Source: Lindgomyces ingoldianus
Lineage: Eukaryota; Ascomycota; Dothideomycetes; Pleosporales; Lindgomycetaceae
Length of the DNA: 64,000 bases
Assembly: GCF_010093535.1 (NCBI RefSeq)
Contig: NW_022985163.1
Location: forward strand, 1 to 64,000
Direction of reading: 5' to 3'
Shown: positions 25,106 through 39,600 of the stretch, piece after piece
Position numbering within the stretch: position 1 is the first letter of the stretch
Layout of the letters: every line of letters begins with the position of its first letter
Position numbers and translations under genes: made by a program
Notes under the pieces: model-generated
Told to the model about the DNA's origin: nothing
Database searches by the model: none
What the model saw: only the letters and a program-made list of their open reading frames with translations

Positions 25106-26704
25106 TGTAATAATTCTTATAAATTATTCTATCTTAGGTTGTTTAGAACCTATCTAAAGGGTCCTTGTATTAGCCCTAACTATAACTTAATTCTGTTCTT
25201 TATAGTTATCTTTATTTCTTTATGTATTTAGTTGCACCTTGCTTTTATAGCTAGCTTAGTAGTTTTCTAATATCCTTTTATACAAGGCCTATAGGTGTTA
25301 ATGGCATTCCCAGGTTCTAAGTCCCCACGCACTCCCATATGCCTCTGAGTGGATTCCCACCGCATTCGGACCCATTGTCTTGCCTGCGCTGTTACATTAA
25401 AAAGTAGTTATAGAAAATTTTAGTAGCCTTAATTAAGTGTTATAAGACCTTATAATTCTTAAAAGATATAAAAAAAGACTTAGATTTAAGAATATATTAT
25501 AAACATTAAAAAAAAGAAATAGTTCCTCTTTAATAATAAAATGCTAGGCACCTTAGCGCAGAAGCTCTCTAAACAGTTCTAGAATTGCTTATGTTAGCAG
25601 TGTAGGCAACAACATAATTACTCTAGAAAATATGTAGTATTACTTTACTAAATAAATATTAGCAATAACTATGCAACATTTAACATAGTATAATAAATAG
25701 CTAAAGTAAAATATAACATTATAAAAAAAGAAGAATAATAGCAGTTCTTTGTAAAAATTTATTATTAAAAACTTAAAGAACTAGGTAGAGTAGCTATGTT
25801 TAAAGTCCCTAAGCTAAACTTAAAGTAACTAAGGACTTTGCTTTTAGAGTTAGCAGTTAGTAGGAAAGCCCTTGTTTTACAGCAAAACTACAGACAGTGT
25901 CTTCTTTATAGTAGCACTTCCTATGGCACAGACAGTTGCTAATAGAAAGAACATCCTGTACAGCTAGTACAAACCTAAGAATACCCTAGGTGGACCTAGA
26001 AAAGCCTACTAGACACCTTACATAGACTAGACAACTGTCTATACCCCTAGTACTAATGCATATAACAGTACTGCACAAAGCATTAGAACAATAAACACTA
26101 AGCAGGATAGTAGCCTACATAGAAAAGGCATTTAGATAGAGACTTATAGAAAGGCACTGCTTTAGTATGTAAAATAACAAATTGTTACACGTGCTAAACT
26201 CTACCTGTTTAAAAAGAACTAAAAAGTTAGCCTAACTACAATAATAAAAGTAGCTACAGGTTCTATTATTTTTAATAAAGAGCTGCATGTAAAGAAGATT
26301 ATATACTAACTTACTATCTAGTAAAAGACTATAAATGTAAGGTAGCTAACTGCTATGTTAAGGAATATTAACTTTATAAAGAAAAAAGAAGTAATAAACT
26401 TAACAACTTATAAAAGATATTATCTTATACTTTATAGATAATAAAAAAGAAATATTTTATAACATAAAAGTATTAGTAGCAGTAGGCTAAGGAATAGAAT
26501 AAAGCTTCACTACAACCTTTATATTTTACAGGGCAAATAGGACTAGCCCTTATTAACAGCAGATGCACCTTTACAGTAATAGACGCTACTTAGGTAGACA
26601 AAAGAGGCATCTTATTCTAAATTAAGAAAAGCTTGTTTAAGGTAACCCTTACTAACGCTTTGTTTTAGAATATAGTAAAAAATAAATTAACCTAGAAACT
26701 TATA

Positions 26705-27805
26705 ACATACTTTATAAGCAAGTTGCTTACACACCTAAGTTACTTACTTTTACTAAGATTCTACTAAACTACTCTTTTTACACTAATGCATTTCCTACAA
26801 CACTACTTAGATGTGCTAAAAAAATGTTAGATATAGCTTACACTTTAAGCTTTTAAATAAGACATAAAACTTTTTAAAAAAATGTGCTATAGCTATATAT
26901 AAAGTTCTATAAAAGATAATAAATAACTATAGCGCTAGATAACATTTATAAGCTAATTCTACAGCTAAATTATAAAGGCTAGGTAATAAAAAGAAGTAGG
27001 TAATTATTAAGACTATACTTAAGCTATATGCGCAAGGAATTTCCCTTTAGATAGTATTTATAGCTAATATAGCTAATATTTTACACGCTAAGCATAATCT
27101 AGGCTATATTTACATAATCTAGCCTAGTATGTTTATAAAGTGTTATTTAAAGCTTAAAGTAAAGTTTTAAGCGTAAGTATAGTTAAAAGATATTTAGCTA
27201 ATTATAAAGCTTATTTTACTAAAGTTATATGTGTTATTATTCTAGATGCTATACTTAGCTTTAATATTCTTTATAAGTCTAAACCTGCCTTAAATTACTT
27301 TAAGACTTTTATAAAAAGCTTTTTTATAGTTATACTTACACTTAAATGTTACTTTAAGCTTTAAATAACACTTTATAAACATACTAGGCTAGTTTATATA
27401 AATATAGCCTAGATTATGCTTAGTGTGTAAAGAATTAGCTATATTAGCTATAAATGCTATCTAAGAGGAAATTCTTTATGTATATAGCTTAAGTATAGTC
27501 TTAATAATCACTTACTTTTTTTTATTACCTAGCTTTTATAATTTAGCTGTAGAATTAGCTTATAAATGTTATTTAGCACTATAGTTATTTATTATTTTTT
27601 ATAGAACTTTATATATAGCTGCAGCATGTTTTTTTAAGAGTTTTATGTCTTATTTAAAAGCTTAGAGTGTAAGCTATATCTAACATTTTTTTAGCACGTC
27701 TAAGTAGTGTTATAGGGAATGCATTAGTGTAGAAAGAGTAGTTTAGTAGGGTCTTAGTAAAAGTAAGCAACTTAGGTGTGTAAGCAACTTGCCTGTGAAG
27801 TACGT
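26705..27805. mobile_element. Foldback derivative of a pogo/Fot1 transposon (copy b)
   Basis: 1,101 bp bounded by ACATACTTTATAAGCAAG and its inverted form ending AAGTACGT, with TA on both sides (26703-26704 and 27806-27807). It has the same head-to-head structure as copy a at 8011-9104, including the same break point at the centre. A defective palindromic form thus moved at least twice rather than arising independently. It is inserted in the protease/reverse-transcriptase spacer of element G. Confidence 0.8.
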
Positions 27806-29657
27806 TAAAGAAAACTTAAAAACACTAAATATAAAGAACTAAAAGTTTATAAGCATACTTCTGTTAGAAGCTAAGTATAACACTATTCTAGAATATAATT
27901 AGCTTAAGAAATATAACCTTATAATTAACTAGAAAATAATAATAATTAAGAATTCTCAAGACTATGCACGCATAACCTAGTTAGTATGCTATAATAGCAT
28001 ATCCTTAGTCTATAAATAAGCTAAGCAGGGCAGTAGTTATTACCTAAAGAAACAAAAACTTGAGAAGTTCCCTTACTAAGAGCTAGAATCTAAAGTAATA
28101 AAAGTAATAAAAAAAAACTAGAAGAAGTACTTTATAAAAAAATTAAAAATAACTTAAACATAGAATAGAGTAGCATCTACAGGATCTAGGAAGAACATAA
28201 TATCTCTACTAAATATAAGGATTACAGAGACATATTTAAGACACCTAAGAACCTAGAGGAGTTGCCCCTACATTAACTATAGGATTATGCAATAAACCTA
28301 ATAAAAGATTCTAAACTAAAAACTTACAAACTTTAACCTCTAATAAAGATATAAAAAGAGGCTTTATAGAAGTATGTTAACTAAATGTTAGCTAGGGGTT
28401 ATATTTAGAAAAGCCACAGCCTAGTAGCCTTAGCAGTAGTCTTTGTAAAAAAGAAAAGAGGAAAAATTAGAGTCTGCTAAGACTACTAGACTCTAAATAA
28501 TAACATAATCTAAAATTTATTTCCTCTTTTAATTATCTAAGATATAATAAACTAATTAAAAGAAACTAAGTACTTTATAAAGTTTAATATACAAGATAAA
28601 TTTAATAAAATATAAATAAAAAAAGAAAATAAGTAGCTAACAGCCTTCTAAACTTTATAAAAACTAAATAAGCTGCTAGTAATGCTGTTTAGCTTAACTA
28701 ATGCTCTAGCAACATTCTAAAGAATTATTAACACAGCTCTAAACCTATACCTTAATGTCTGTATGTTAGTATATCTAGACAACATTCTTATATACACAAA
28801 AGAGAGTATAGAAGACTATGTACAGAAGGTACAAAAGGTCCTAGATAAGCTACAAAAATATAGACTTTATCTCTAACTCTTTAAGTGTAAATTCTATGTT
28901 ACTAAAACTAAATACTTAGAATTTATAATTAATAGTAATAAAATTAAAATTAACCTAGCTAAAATATAAAAAGTTCTAGAATAGCTAGAACCTACTATAG
29001 TTAAAGAAGTTAAAGGATTCCTAGGACTGTCTACATATGTTAGACAAATAATTAAGAACTACTTAAAAATTACTCTACTTCTAACTAACACTACTATAAA
29101 GAAAAGAGCTGTTATAAAATTTATTTAGACTCTATAGATAAATAATGCTTTTAAGGCGCTAAAGTAGACTGTAACTATTAAACTAGTACTACAAATGTAC
29201 AACTTATAAATAGACACAAAATTCTACATAAACACGTTCTGAAAAGTAAGCAGCGCAGCCTTCTACTAGAAACAGAAAGATAGAAAGTGGCACCTTGTAG
29301 CATACTACTTTGCTAAATTCTCTAGATCTAAAGCAGACTACAGCATACCTAACAAAGAGCTAAAAGCTATACTTAATGCAGTACAGGTTTAGGCAACAGA
29401 GTTACATAGAATAAAAAAACATTTTAACATTATAATAGATTATGCAAATTTAGTTATATTTTTAATAATAAAGAAACTATTACTAATGCATGTAAGATAG
29501 GTAATAGAGCTAGCCTAATTTAACTATATTATTAAGCATGTTCTTAGAGCTTAGAATTAATAGGCTAACACTTTTAGCAAGAGGCCTAACTACTTTAAAA
29601 GATAAAAAGAAGAAATAAAAGAATTTATTTTTTTTAAAAAAATAAAAAAAGAACTAG

Positions 29658-32600
29658 TGTTAAATAGGCTCTAACAGCTAGCTGCTTATAGTATAAGCAC
29701 TTAAGTAGCAAGAGTAAGAGTAGTGTACAGTGTGCACAGCATATAAGGTAGGTAAGGTAAGGGCAACATGTTTCTAGTTCTATTACTCTTATCTTTCCTT
29801 TATACAGAAGAAAAGGGGGATATCTAGATATTTACACACAAAGGTTTGCGCACAAGCATTATGTAACATAGATACGTAGTCCTGCTTGTGCGCAATTGCT
29901 TGTATCTAGACTATAACGCTGCTGCTGTATACAGACACTAGCAACTTTTCTTTTTGTCTAAAGAGTTACCTTCTATACACATTACCTCTTTTCTGTCTGT
30001 GTAAGTCTATCTAATTATGTTCTGCCTTTACTCTACCCTATTTATTAGGACTTGCCCCTAGTAATACTATGCATTAAAATAGGCTAGTTATGCTATATAA
30101 ATAGCTTTTTTTTTCTTTATCCTTTACTTTCTAAGCTCTACTGTATAATCCCCTAGCTCTTTTCTCTTTTTATATAGTGCTAGCAGTAACAGATCCTTAT
30201 AATAAGAAAGATAAGTATGTATAATATAAAAAAAATAAAATAAAAAGAAATAAGCTTTATATAAAAGTGTTGTTAGTCTAGTTAGTCTAAGGCATCTTTA
30301 CACATAAGATCTAGCTAGTCTACAGATGCTTCTATCTAGACAGAGAGGCAGTTAGTTAGAACTAATAATTAAAAAGCTTAGTTTAGTGTTTTCTTTATAT
30401 ATGCATTTACTAAGTTATTTTTACTATTAATTTACTTTATTTTAGTAATTTCTTTTTTTTTATATAATTTATAAAGTAACATAATATTAATTATAAGTTA
30501 CTTTTTACTAGTAGTGCCTAGCTTAATAAGGTAATTATATAGAGACCTTAAATCTATGCAGATTACTACTAGAATTAGTAGTAGTTTAAGTGTTTATATA
30601 ATTTACTATAAAGTTGTACTAAGTGTAATTATATTATTAAACCTTTTAACTATTTTATATAGTTTACTAGTAAGAACACTTTTAGTTACTTTTTTACACT
30701 TAGTAGAATTTTAGTGTATAATGTTGCCTAGTATTTTAAAGTAGTTACTTTACTTTATATAGTTTTTATTACTTAATATAATTAAAAATTCTAGCTATAA
30801 GCTAAGGTTTTTATTATTAGTAAATAATTTATCTATAAAAATAAACAGCTTTACATAATTAAGCTATAATAGTAAAAAGGTAAGACTATGCTTACTATTA
30901 TCTATCTACTATTAAATTTATATATTAAGTGTGTTAATATTATTATGTAAAGGGTCTATAGTTTATACAGTAATAGATAAGTTAAATGCTGCCTCTAGTT
31001 AATATATAAATGCAATATATGCCCCTTTTACATATTACTTAACATATTATTATGCAGCATTTTTGTCTTTTAAGTTAATTATATAAAGGTAGCTTACTTA
31101 TTTTTTCTAAGTAAAAACTACTATATTATGTGTAAGTTTAATTTTTTTACTATTAAACTTAATAAGTTGCTTTTTTACTAGAATAGTTTTACTTTTTATA
31201 TAAAACTTTACTTTTTATAGTTTTTTTTTTTCTTTATGTAAAATTTTTTATTATAATGCTTAAAGTGTTATTTATTTATAAGCTAGTAATACTAAAAGTG
31301 TGCTCTTCTTTATTAGTAATTAAGAGGTAAGAGTTATATAAAGAGATGTATATACACAGCTTTTTTTTATAGTAGTTATAGTATGTTTTAAACTAATATA
31401 GTCTTAATTTAGCAGCTTTATATAAGAGTTGTATAACTTAAAGTATTATATTTAGTAAAAAGCTCTAGCGCATCTTCTTTAGTAGCTTTATGTACAGCGT
31501 GCGCATAAGCTTATCTATTAATTAGATGTATACTTATGTAATATTACATAGTTTAAAATGCATTTTATATATAGCTCTTAGGCTTACTTTTATAGCTAAA
31601 AGTAGTCTCTAGCTTATTCTTTAAATAGTTAGTAACTAGGTAAAAATTTCTTTTTTTTATTTATTTAAGTAGCTAGTAAACACTAGGCAGGATTTTTTAT
31701 ATAGTTAGGTTATTTTACCTTTTACTTTTTATATAAAGTAGAAGTTAAAAATCTAACCTTTGTGCCTTATTAAGTTATATGCTATAACCTTAAAAGTGCT
31801 GTTAGTAATTAAAGTGTTTATCTCTATATAGTCTAATTTCTTAAATAGTTTTTTAAGTGTAGTAATTACACTATTTATATAAAGCTTAATAGATAAGGCC
31901 TAATTATTTTTTTTTTCTAAGTTAGAAATACCTAGTCTAGACTTTATATAGGTTTTCTTTGCTTTTTACTTCTTCTAGTATCTATATCTTCCCTTTGCAC
32001 TAGTGCAGCATTACTATTTTAAAGGGCTTAGTCTGTAGTAGGCTCTAGTTCTGCTTTTATAATATTTTTATAAAGCTATTTTTTTTCCTCTTTTTTAAAG
32101 AATTTTTTTATATAGAGATTAGTTTATTTAAGTTATTTATTATAAGTAGGTTTTTTTTTTTTATAGTATAGTTTAACTTATGTATATTAGAGCTTTAGTA
32201 GGCTATTTTTTTTAATAATAATGTCTCTCTTTTTAATACTTTTAATTTTATATAGGCTAGTCTAGCCTTTTTTCTCTTTTTATGCTATAATTTTTAAGCT
32301 AAGAGGGAGGTTAAAAACTTTATATGTTATAAAGCTATTATAAGTGTTAATTATATAATTAATATTTACTTTTACATAGTTCTTTTAAAGTATTTTTATT
32401 ACCTTTTATATAGTGCTTACTTATATAATAATGTCTAGTAATAGTAAAAAGTCTAAGTTAATTCTTAAGTATGCCTTAAAAACTAGCAGTGTAGGTACTA
32501 GACTGTGTAGGCTAGCTATGTTATTTAGAGCCTTAACTGCTATCTGCAGGATAGCCTTATTATCTATTCAGTTACCTAGCTTAGTCTTTAGAATGTTAAA

Positions 32601-35600
32601 CACTTATTAGAGAGGTGTGTGCGCGCGCTTAACCTTTCTAACTGCCTAATATGCTTCTATAGGCATCTACTTACATGTAGCTTTTATAATTTTTACATAA
32701 GCTTAAAAATTCTCTAAAGCAAAGTTTATACTAGAGTTATGCATAATATAGTTTAGAGGTTTTTAATAAGTGTTAATCTAGCATTTGCATAGTGCATTCT
32801 AGGTATTTTGTGCAGACATAGATTTTAGAAATGTGGCAGCCTAAAATAATATGTCTATATTAATAATATATAGAACATCTTTATTATTAATTTATATAAT
32901 ATTAATAATAACTTTATAGTTAAAGTAAGTGTTATCTTTAATTATAAACTTAAATCTTTATAAAGCCTAGTTATATAATTAGTAAAAGTAGTAAAACTTC
33001 TTAATCTCTTCTAGCACTGCAGCATTAATGTTATAGCTAGCGCTAGTTAGCATCTTCTAAAGTCTTTTTATGCAGGGGTGTCTAAATTAGCAGTAAAGGC
33101 AGTAGAGTTTTAATTTAGTAAAGAAAAATATAAATTTTTTCTTACTAATATTAAAAAAAAAGTGTCTTTATTTTTATATAATAAGTATAGTAGTTTTATC
33201 TTTATATATAATAATATTTAAAATGTTGTTAAAGTATGCCTTAAGTTAGTTAGCATTTGCTAGTAATAGTAAAAATAGTGTTAAAGTCTTTAGAATAAAG
33301 TATATAACTAGACTAATTAAGTTCTAGATTTATATAGTACTAATTAATCTTTTTAGTGTCTAGCCTTTAAAGCTAATATCTATTTAGCTAAGTATCTAAT
33401 TAATTTTTATATATAAGTTTTTTTATATGTACACTTTAAGTTAAAACTTGCTAATAGTAGAGATTTTTACTACACCTATGTTTTATAGTTTGCCTTAGTA
33501 TACTGTATAGTATTAGTTATTAAGGATAAACTGCTTAGCATATTTCTTAGGTTTAATGCTATAGATGTCCTCTTTTATTACATAGTGTAAATAAGTAGTA
33601 GAGGTAAAGTAGTTAATAGCTTTTTTAGCATTTTTACTCTTTTATTTTATTTTTTTTATACTATGTAAATTATTTTTTTTCTTAAGGTAACCTTTAAAGT
33701 TTTAGATATATAAGGTAATAGCTTTATATAATAAAGTCTTATTATAAAAATCTTTATATAAGGCAACATACTAGTTCTTTACTTATGTATAGTTATTATA
33801 AAAGTAGTTTAATAACTAACATTTTTTCTTATAGTAAATAAAGCACTTTTTTATCTGCATGTAGTTATCTCTAGATTATAGCCTAAACTTAAATAAAGAT
33901 CTTTTATATTATTTTTTTTTACATAAAAAGAAGCTTCTTTTTTGTTGTATAAACTTTTATTATATAGAGTTATATTAGCAGTCTGTGTAGTATGCATTAG
34001 GTAGTTTCTAAAGGTATTAGTTTACCCTTTAGTCTATAGTAACTTAGAGTAATGCTTATAAGTTGCTAAATAAGGCTTTACATAAAAGCTTAATAGTAAA
34101 CATAGTATGTTCTAGTTTTAGTTATCCTTAACAAGCTTATATAATAGTAGTGTGTAGTAAAACATTTTTTTAAAATTTTATTTTTAGTGCTTTTTATATA
34201 AGTGTAAGCTTATTAATTATTGTTTTAAAGACTTTATATAAACTTTTATTAAAGTTCTTTTATTAGCATTATGTAAAAGTTATTATTATTTAGTCTATCT
34301 AGTACTAGCTATAGTTTATATTAGTGTTAAAGTAACTACTTAAGGTGTTATATAAATGCTTCTAGTTATGTCTAAGGCCTATGTTGTGCATATAGTACAT
34401 ATTTACTTAACTTTTTAGGATATTTAGAAAGATGTCTATGTACTAAGTTTTCTAGATATTTAGCTATTAATATAAATTAATAAAGATTCTTATTTTATTT
34501 ATAAAAATATTATATAGTTAACTTATATAGTTATTATTTTTTTTATACTTTTTAAAATTATATAATTTTATCTACTAAAAGTTTTTCTTTAGTAGTTTCT
34601 CTCTAGGGTAGAAGTTTATACAGGTTGTAATGTAGTATAGATTATGCAGGTGGTATTAGTAGTGCATACACTACTGCAGGCAGTGGTGTGTACAATTAAG
34701 GGTGTGGAGCAGGCGTTAGGTAGAGTAGCATGTATTATTTGTATAGTAATTAGTGTAGTGCTAGCTAAAGTGTAGAAGCAAGTAATGCTAGTATGTTTAG
34801 TGTTAATAGCAGCATTATGTTTAGTCTGCTTCTGTGTAGAGCTTTATATAGTAATAAGGGTTATGTATAAAGCCTTTTTAGTGTAATTACTTTTTTTTAT
34901 GCTATATTATACAGCTTTTAGGCTTAGGTACCTTTAGTGCCTAGCTATAGTGTAATTCCCTTATCTTTTAGCACTTATATAAGCTCCTTTTTAAACACAT
35001 AGCTAAGTGCTAAAAAGTCTTATAGTGTTTATCTTTTAAAATCCTTTATGTACATACTTAAAAAAGTAGCGCCCTTCTAAGTTATTATATGTAAATTAGT
35101 AATTATATAACTTATGTATAATTAAGTTTATAGGCTTATTAGAGCTTTTAACATATTAATCTTGTTATTCTAGTACTCTAGGCTAGTCTTATTCTATAGT
35201 GTTGCCTTTAATATCCCTATGTTTTTTATAAGTTGTTTATATAATAAGAATTATTCTTTATTTTTTTTATTATTACATAAAGTTATTAGTTGCTAATAAG
35301 ATTTTATTATAATAGTATAGTTAATTACTTTTTTAGTAGATTATATAAGTACTACTGTTATCTAGCTGCTAGGTTATACAGCTTTAATAGCTTTAGTGTG
35401 CGCCTTACACTATTTTCTCTTTACTTTGTACAGTAGCAGAGCTTGCTGTACAATGTAAAAGATTAATGTGCTATTATTTAGTTACTAAGTTATACAGCTT
35501 TAGTAGCTTTAGTGTGCGTCTTACACTATCTTCTTTTTACTTTATATAGTAGCAGAGCTTGCTATATAATGTAAAGAATTAATCTGCTATTCTAAAAAAT

Positions 35601-36030
35601 AAGTAACTAAATAAAGTACTTTATAAAGTATAAGTACTCTGCTATTACTTTTTTTAAGAAATAAGTAATAAAACAAAGTACTTTATAAAGCATAAGTACT
35701 TTATTATTACTTTTACTAATTTATAGTTAATTAAATTAACTACTAATTAGTGTTAAATAGGCTTTAATAGCTAGCTGCTTATAGTATAAGCACTTAAGTA
35801 GTAAAAGTAAGAGTAGTGTACAGTGTGCACAGCGTACAAGGTAGGTAAGGTAAAGGTAACATGTTTCTAGTTCTATTACTCTTGTCTTTCCTCTATACAG
35901 AGGAAAAGGGGGATATCTAGATGTTCACGCACAGAGGTTCGCGCACAAGCATCATGTGACATAGATACGTGGTCCTGCTCGTGCGCGATCGCTCGTATCC
36001 AGACCGTGACGCTGCTGCTGCGTACAGACA
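29658..36030 (-). mobile_element. Ty1/copia retrotransposon Y3, RIP-inactivated
   Basis: LTRs of 280 bp each (29658-29937 and 35751-36030) with the target duplication ACTAG (29653-29657 and 36031-36035). It is inserted between the RNase H and integrase parts of element G. Compared with Y1 and Y2, the 5' portion of its LTR is a different subtype, sharing the version seen in Y0. The interior matches Y1 in the same orientation, so coding is on the minus strand. Stops are everywhere. The short open stretch 32413-32610 on the plus strand is the antisense of the integrase region and is not a gene. Confidence 0.85.
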
Positions 36031-36655
36031 ACTAGTGTATAATAGACCTAGGCTTATAGAAGAACTCTGTGCGCTTATAGTAACTAAATAAGGATAGAAG
36101 AACCTAATCTACAAATATTATAAATCTCTAATGTTTAGACACCTAAGAATTAGCACCCTCTAGAAAAAGCTAAAGGCAGCTATACCCTAAATAATACCTA
36201 AAATAAAGTAATTATGCATAGAGGTACTTAAAAAATGCAACACATGTAATAAAAACAACCTCTAAAGACATAAAACTTATAAATACTTATAATTAATTAA
36301 AGCCTTAGCACAACTATAGATAATAGTTACTATAGACTTTATAATAAAGCTTCCCCTATTAAAGGAACCTAGCATAGAAAGAATGTGTAATATAATTATA
36401 GTAGCACTTAATAAGACTACTAAGTTTCTGCGCACATAGCTATTAAAGAAAACTATAATAGCTAAAAAATTTATATATAAACTTAAATATAATATAGTCT
36501 TAATACATAAATGCCTTTAGATTATTATTTTTAATAGAGATAAGCTATTTACTAGCAAATTCTAAAAAGCTGCTATAAGACACCTAGGTGTAACACATAA
36601 GCTATCTACAGCATATTACCTATAAACAGACATACAAACAGAGTAAGCAAATGCT

Positions 36656-39600
36656 GTGCCTACAGGTAACCCCACCACACTTTTACCTCGGCTAACCAAC
36701 TATTAGGTAAGTCAACCACACAAAATTTAACCCTACTAACTAAAATTCCTATTTCCTTACCCTACCAACCCCATTACTACTTCTTGCTAACACCTTGTAA
36801 ACATGTCTAAGCAGCTTTTAATAAGCGTAAGTAGCTCCTACTTCTATTGCCTAGCCCATCTAAATGCGTTCTAGGAAGCCTACAAGGCGTACTGCAGCCT
36901 TAGTTGCTTGCCCTTTAGCGCTAAGCCCTTTAGTAAAGTAGGCATCTTAACTTAATAGCAACAGGTTTTTAACGCGTTTAGAACAAGAATAACATAATTC
37001 ACGTGTATTTTAGGGAGGTATATTGCAGAGTTAGTGTGGGTAGAGAGCTTTGTAGAGTGAGTTATAATCTGTTCCTAATGCGTTTTAAACATGTTTAATA
37101 GCATTTAAAACACATCCTAACGTGTTTAGAACATGTTTAAGTCACAAGGAGCGCTAGTTAATCACATTAAAAAGTACTATAAAGAGGTCTAGGTAAAGGC
37201 AGTAGAGCAGACTAAAAATCTTTCTATAGCAAAGATTAATCTTGCTTATAGTAAGTTATTAACAACCTGTTTACATTATGTTTTTAATAGCATAGCAGAC
37301 TTCTTCTTAGGAGTTATAAAGAAGCATAACAAGATTATTAGAGGAAGGGGTTTTAAACCTGTTTAGAATGTTGCTAAGCTCCTACTAATCCTGCGCTGTT
37401 GCAACATGCAGGTTAGTGTTAACCTAAAGCTAACTATATCCTACTTAAAACATGTTAAGCAGCGCTGTTCTAAACGCCTTATAAAGCAAATCCTAACTAG
37501 TTCTAAACGCCTTAAGCTTCCCCTCTATAAGAAAACAAATAATAGTAAAGATTAAAAAGCTAGTAAAGTATGTTTCTACCTTATTAAACTTTTAATAACT
37601 TATTAAAAACATGTTTAGGTTAACTTTACTACAGCTAGGAATATAATTAAGAAGGTAAGTAAAGTGTTTTTTTATAAGGTTTATAAAAGCTTTAGTGCTA
37701 TTAAAGAAAACTTAAACCTAAAGGGTAACTTCCTGCCTTTTCTATTATTCTAACATATTCCTAACATGTTTAGAATGCAAATAGAATAACGCATGTAATA
37801 GCACTAAGTAGTTTAAAGGCTAGGATAACTTAGAGAGTAAAGATAATATAAAGAAAGGTAAAGATAATAAGGAATAAATTTATATATAATTTAGGTTAAG
37901 TTTTAAACATGTTTAAAACATGTCTTTATATATTTTTATACTACATGTTGTTTTTAAGGTGTTTCTAAGAGGATCTTAATAAAATTAGCAAGGCAGTAAA
38001 TATACCCTAAAGTAAGAAAAGATGTCCTTAATTTTAGGACTGTACAACCTAACCTTATGCTGTTTAGAACATGTTCTTAACATAATAATGTAATTATGTT
38101 GTCTTTGTTTAAAGCCCTCTTCTTTTCTAGTAACTCCAGCTTAAGCAACCTATTTTATAGCTTTTACTTTCTTACATTTGCTTTTTTTTCTCTTATGCTT
38201 GCCTTTTTTTCTCTTAGCTTAAGAGCTAAACATTAGGCCTAGGCATTAAAATTCTGTTAAAGTGCTTACTACTAAAGACTTAGCTATAATAATAGTAATC
38301 TAATTATTATCTAAACAGGTTATAATAATGTTAAAGTTAAATTACTATCTTATGTTGCTGTTTAAGCTTCTAGGGATAGTGTATGCCTAATAGCTAGTAA
38401 TTACTGTTGTCTAGAGCTGTTACAAGCTTTAACATAGCTAGACAATAAGGCTTAGAATAAGATAGTATTATTACTATTATTATTAGAGTTGTAATTTATG
38501 TTTAAATTAAGATAGTCTTATTGCTTATGTTTTAATTACATTAGTAATACCTCTAAAACATGTTAATAATGCACGTACTTTCTCTAGCTATGTGTGTGCT
38601 ATACTAAGAAATAAGGCTTGTAGAATAATAGCTATAGTGTATATCTCTTTCTACTTGCGTGTTCTACTAATTAATATCGCGCTAGTTAAGCTTCTAGGCC
38701 CTATTTATGTTTAGACTATGTTTAAAAAGCATAAATATTTAACCTATGCTAGAATTACTAGTAAAAGGTGTAAAGCCTTTTTAAATAAATATAACTTCTT
38801 AGTAGCCTACTTAACATTATTAGAAGTCTCCTCTAAGATGTTCTAATTATGTTAAGTTATTAATGTAATATTTTTGTTAAGCTCTATAGCAATTACTCTG
38901 TTGCGTTTATGCTTTGCCTAGTAACTAATAGTTAAACTCTCCTGCTTTATAAACACGTTATAAATATGTTACAGACATTATAAGAACATATTTACCTATT
39001 AATTAAACGCACAGAGTGTTGTACTTTTCCTAGCTTTAGTAGGTAAGAAGTGCTTGCATCTGTTAACGTACAGAAGCAAAGGCTAGATCTAGACCACTTG
39101 TTGCAGTTTTAATACTCTGCATAAAGTGCGCCTTACAAAACTTAACTGTGTTCTAAAGTTGCTATTGCTAGGGATTATTAGCAGGGTTAATAGACTAGAG
39201 ATATTACCTAAAACCTTCTTAATATGTTATTAACAAGTTCCTAGCATAATTGCAACACGTACTACTTATCTGCTTCCTATCTATGTTAACTATAACACTA
39301 ATAAATCTATTATAGTGCAAATGCTTCTATCTTATCTCTCTCTAAACACATTAAAATATGTGCTTAAATAGTATCTTAAAGCATTTCTAATAAATGCGTC
39401 TCTTCTTATAATTAATATACATACAGGCAAGAGTAAAAACTAAACATGTTAGCACCTCTATTATAACATGTTTTTAACATGTCCACTTACGTTTTCTATG
39501 CTGCTTATAGTAAAAGGCAAAAATAAGTTTATAAAAGCTATGTAATACACGCTTAAAAGAGAGGTCTAACTAGAACATCTCTAGGCTTGCAAAGACAGCA

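Noticed and set aside
32413..32610. 65-codon plus-strand frame in Y3
   Set aside because: It is the antisense of the copia integrase part; the coding strand of Y3 is minus.
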